A stretch of DNA of 33,509 bases, taken from positions 1 through 33,509 of the forward strand of contig JAJDBS010000180.1 in the NCBI GenBank assembly GCA_029261235.1. The letters are read 5' to 3'. Shown here piece after piece: positions 30,781 through 33,509 of this stretch. A program made the translations under genes and the position numbers. Each line of letters begins with the position of its first letter. Position 1 is the stretch's first letter. The DNA is from Nitrospirales bacterium. Its GTDB lineage: Bacteria; Nitrospirota; Nitrospiria; Nitrospirales; UBA8639. The notes below the pieces were generated by a model. The model had not been told where the DNA came from, did not search any database, and was given only the letters and a program-made list of their open reading frames with translations.

Positions 30781-33213
30781 ATGGATATATCTACAGACGA
30801 CTCCGAACTCATTGTTTCAATACCTCTCGTCCCAGTAAAACGGACGGTGTTGTTTCCTGACACGCTTGTCCCGTTTACCATTGGCCGCACACGATCGATG
30901 GCCGCGGTGGAAGCCGCCATGAATACCGAAGATAAAGCGCTCTTGATGGTGACACAGCGGGATTCCGAAAAAGAAGAACCAGGATTTGACGATCTCTTTC
31001 TCATTGGCACAAAAGCAGTCCTCAAACAAATGGGGAAAACATCAGAAGGACATCTGCAGGTGCTGGCTCAAGGCATCGAGCGCATGGTGATACTGAAATT
31101 AGAACAAGCCGAACCACATATGATGGTGCGCGCTAGGCGATTACCCATAACCGTCGAATCCGATCCAGAGCTCGAAGCGCTGCATCGCGAGTTGCTCAAC
31201 CTCGTGGGACAGTTGCCCGAATTATTGACCACCCAAGGGGTGACTGAACTCGTCTCAGTCCTGCAAGCCGAAAAGAATCCGCTCTTGGTCGCCTATCGTC
31301 TCGTCTCACTCCTTAATCTGAATGTGGATCGCCTGCAGGGCCTCCTGGAACAATCCGATCCCAAAGAAGTGTTGCGAAAAGTGTATGGAGCATTAGCTCA
31401 TGAACTCCATATTCTGAAGCTCCGCCACGAAATTGCGAGTCAGGCTCAAGCCGAAATTGGAAAATCTCAACGAGAGTACTTCCTCCGGCAACAACTGAAA
31501 GAAATTCAACAAGAGCTCGGCGAGCTAGAAACAGAATCGCTGGATGGAGATGTCGGTGAACTAAAAACACGGATTGAAGAAGCGGACCTTCCTGAAGTGG
31601 TGTTGAAAGAAGCTACGCGCGAATTAAAGCGCCTTATCAAATTACCGCCGGCTTCTCCTGATCACCAAATTATCCGTAGCTATCTTGAGCTCGTGTTGGA
31701 ATTACCTTGGCACACCGTCACAGAAGATCATCTGGACCTTGCCCATGTTCGTGCTGTCTTAGATGAAGACCATTATGGGATTCAAGACGTCAAAGAACGT
31801 ATCCTCGAACATCTAGCCGTCTTAAAATTAAATCCAGCAGCGAAATCTCCCATTCTGTGTTTAGTGGGACCGCCGGGCGTTGGGAAAACCAGCTTGGGGC
31901 AATCCATCGCACGCGCGTTGGAACGGAAATTTGAACGACTCAGCTTAGGCGGGCTCCATGATGAGGCGGAGCTTCGCGGGCATCGCCGTACCTATGTCGG
32001 CGCCATGCCCGGTCGTCTAATCCAAGCCCTTCGTCGAGCCGGAGCCAAAAATCCAATTTTGATGTTGGATGAAGTCGATAAAGTCGGTCAGGATTTTCGT
32101 GGCGATCCAGCCTCGGCGCTTCTTGAAATTCTTGATCCTGAGCAAAACCATACGTTCCGAGACAATTACCTGGATCTCCCGTTTGATCTCTCCAAAATCA
32201 TGTTTATCACCACAGCCAATTCGTTAGAGACCATCTCGCGCCCCCTAATGGATCGCATGGAGATTATTCGCTTAGCAGGATATAGCCATCAGGAAAAATT
32301 AGAAATTGCCAACCGCTATTTGTGGCCGCGTCGTCTTAACGAGGCAGGGCTAGAAGATAAACCTCTAATATTAGAGGAGGATCTGATTCCTCATATTATC
32401 AAACGCTACACGCGTGAAGCCGGAGTGCGGCAACTGGAACAGATGCTAGGAAAGCTCACGAGGAAAGTCGCGTTGCGTCTTGCTGACACCTCTTCAGAAG
32501 AGCCAGCCACTGCCATCACGGTTCGCCAAAACGAACTCTCGGATTGGTTAGGCATAGAAAAATACATGCCGGAGGAAGCACGAAAGACCTTACCTCTGGG
32601 TGTCGCAACGGGCTTAGCCTGGACAGAAGCCGGTGGCGATGTACTCTACGTGGAAAGTACGTTACTCCCTGGCGGAAGCGATCTTACGATGACTGGGCAG
32701 CTTGGGGAAGTAATGCAGGAGTCAGCACAAGCTGCACGAAGCTACCTGTGGTCTCGGGCTGAAAGCTTCGGGTTGGACATCGCCATGTTTAAACGTAATG
32801 GGATGCATATCCATGTGCCAGAAGGTGCCATTCCGAAAGACGGTCCTTCTGCCGGTGTCACCATGGCCAGCGCCATGGCTTCTCTCTTGTTACGAATTCC
32901 TGTTCGAAATGATACGGCCATGACGGGCGAAATCAGCTTAAGTGGACTTGTGCTTCCAGTCGGCGGCATCAAAGAAAAACTGCTCGCCGCACATCGCATG
33001 GGATTGCGCCGCATCATGCTACCGAAAGCCAACGAGAAAGACCTTCCAGATGTTCCCGAGGCAGTCAGGAGTGAATTAACCCTGGTCTTTGTGGAAACGA
33101 TTGAAGAAGCTCTCGAAGCTGGACTCACCCAGCCCATTCCTTCTCACGGCGGAAATAAGGCTATAGGATCAGCCCCTGCCACCCCACAAACCAAAAATCC
33201 GGTCATGCATTAA
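30781..33213 (+). CDS. lon: ATP-dependent endopeptidase La (Lon)
   Basis: Lon degrades damaged and regulatory proteins in the cytoplasm. The product has 810 residues when started at ATG 30781, with GGAAA 6 nt upstream; a TTG at 30757 would add eight. An N-terminal LAN substrate domain (about 10-200) is followed by a helical linker (REYFLRQQLKEIQQELGE). The AAA+ module has Walker A GPPGVGKT at about 363-370 and Walker B PILMLDEVDKVG. The serine protease domain has catalytic Ser690 in PKDGPSAG and Lys733 (second Lys of GGIKEK). The length is normal for LonA. It is complete, monocistronic, and flanked upstream by decayed genes. Confidence 0.97.
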   Translation: MDISTDDSELIVSIPLVPVKRTVLFPDTLVPFTIGRTRSMAAVEAAMNTEDKALLMVTQRDSEKEEPGFDDLFLIGTKAVLKQMGKTSEGHLQVLAQGIERMVILKLEQAEPHMMVRARRLPITVESDPELEALHRELLNLVGQLPELLTTQGVTELVSVLQAEKNPLLVAYRLVSLLNLNVDRLQGLLEQSDPKEVLRKVYGALAHELHILKLRHEIASQAQAEIGKSQREYFLRQQLKEIQQELGELETESLDGDVGELKTRIEEADLPEVVLKEATRELKRLIKLPPASPDHQIIRSYLELVLELPWHTVTEDHLDLAHVRAVLDEDHYGIQDVKERILEHLAVLKLNPAAKSPILCLVGPPGVGKTSLGQSIARALERKFERLSLGGLHDEAELRGHRRTYVGAMPGRLIQALRRAGAKNPILMLDEVDKVGQDFRGDPASALLEILDPEQNHTFRDNYLDLPFDLSKIMFITTANSLETISRPLMDRMEIIRLAGYSHQEKLEIANRYLWPRRLNEAGLEDKPLILEEDLIPHIIKRYTREAGVRQLEQMLGKLTRKVALRLADTSSEEPATAITVRQNELSDWLGIEKYMPEEARKTLPLGVATGLAWTEAGGDVLYVESTLLPGGSDLTMTGQLGEVMQESAQAARSYLWSRAESFGLDIAMFKRNGMHIHVPEGAIPKDGPSAGVTMASAMASLLLRIPVRNDTAMTGEISLSGLVLPVGGIKEKLLAAHRMGLRRIMLPKANEKDLPDVPEAVRSELTLVFVETIEEALEAGLTQPIPSHGGNKAIGSAPATPQTKNPVMH

Positions 33214-33333
33214 GTCGAATTTAGAAACAAGACCCGAAAAATATTCTGGGCGATCTCTGCGGGGATAAATGAGGTGAGGGATAACGCATAAGAAGTGAAA
33301 GGGTACATCTCGCCTTACGTTTCACTCCTAACG

Positions 33334-33381
33334 ACATTTCGTTTCTGGCAATCGTCCTCTACTTCTTCCGAAACGAAATGT
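33334..33381. promoter_or_regulatory. 12-bp perfect inverted repeat at the 3' end of the edge gene
   Basis: ACATTTCGTTTC (33334-33345) and GAAACGAAATGT (33370-33381) are perfect complements around a 24-nt loop. The structure spans the stop codon of the small minus-strand gene, so its mRNA would fold over its own 3' end; no T run follows. It may protect or terminate the transcript. Confidence 0.45.
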
Positions 33382-33505
33382 GGTCTTTATATTCTTCAAT
33401 CGCGGCGCCTAACGACTTCGCACCTAAAGGAATATTGGCTTCCAAAGCATCTTCAATTGCTTCGTCATCAATCAACACCTCATAACACTCATGCTGATTG
33501 GTCAT
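33359..33505 (-). CDS. Small acidic hypothetical protein, possibly 5'-truncated by the window edge
   Basis: Read on the minus strand, an ATG at 33505 opens 48 codons: MTNQHECYEVLIDDEAIEDA, then a stretch with NIPLGAKSLGAAIEEYKDH, ending in ISFRKK and TAG. The composition is protein-like, acidic and helical, and codon use looks coding, unlike the plus-strand frame opposite. The frame is still open at the window's end, so the true start may lie outside. The family is not recognised. Its convergent position to lon leaves about 145 bp (33214-33358) without any other gene. Confidence 0.6.
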   Translation of the reverse strand: MTNQHECYEVLIDDEAIEDALEANIPLGAKSLGAAIEEYKDHISFRKK

Positions 33506-33509
33506 GACC

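Noticed and set aside
33295..33507. 70-codon plus frame at the right edge
   Set aside because: The minus strand has a better, acidic and protein-like frame across the same bases.

Overview
The window looks like chromosomal DNA of a Gram-negative bacterium, most likely Nitrospirota (Nitrospira-like). This rests on the overall gene style, the abundance of REC/PAS-kinase genes, a complete adaptor/RND/TolC pump, signal peptides on many proteins, and a dispersed palindromic repeat that resembles intergenic repeats I remember from Nitrospira genomes. The taxonomic call is inference. No rRNA, tRNA, CRISPR array, phage or intact transposase gene was recognised.

Layout. 1-4.8 kb: end of an ATP synthase F0 transcription unit (atpF), a convergent rlmN-larE pair, a long AT-rich spacer, a coiled-coil/HARE-HTH protein followed by an unlisted 28-residue Lys/Ala peptide with a near-perfect Shine-Dalgarno, and an inositol-monophosphatase-family gene. 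4.8-5.7 kb: a MITE-like repeat and apparently non-coding DNA. 5.7-11.5 kb: signalling. A REC-kinase-REC hybrid is split by an A9 tract, followed by a thioredoxin-like protein. Next comes a minus-strand set of ethylene-receptor-type membrane sensor, PAS/PAS histidine kinase, Rcp1-like response regulator and a possible small protein. 11.7-13.5 kb: prfC and a small lipoprotein. 13.6-20.1 kb: an adaptor-RND-TolC operon preceded by a wrecked TetR regulator gene. 20.3-22.7 kb: a histidine phosphatase, two more MITE-like elements, a DUF502 membrane protein and a small conserved-looking protein.

22.8-29.5 kb is the most unusual part. Five co-oriented minus-strand genes encode an exported protein, a TIR-transmembrane-extracytoplasmic protein, and three paralogous exported trypsin-like proteins. 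The three share the protease module but carry different C-terminal domains (FGE-like, DUF1566/Lcl-like, PEGA). All three lack the usual catalytic Asp at the expected position. I read this as one multi-protein envelope system with a cytoplasmic TIR output. Its function (defence, envelope stress or regulated cell death) is not shown by sequence alone.

29.7-30.6 kb is a gene graveyard: a Phd/VapC toxin-antitoxin remnant and a second TetR remnant. It is followed by an intact lon gene and, at the right edge, the 3' part of a small minus-strand gene.
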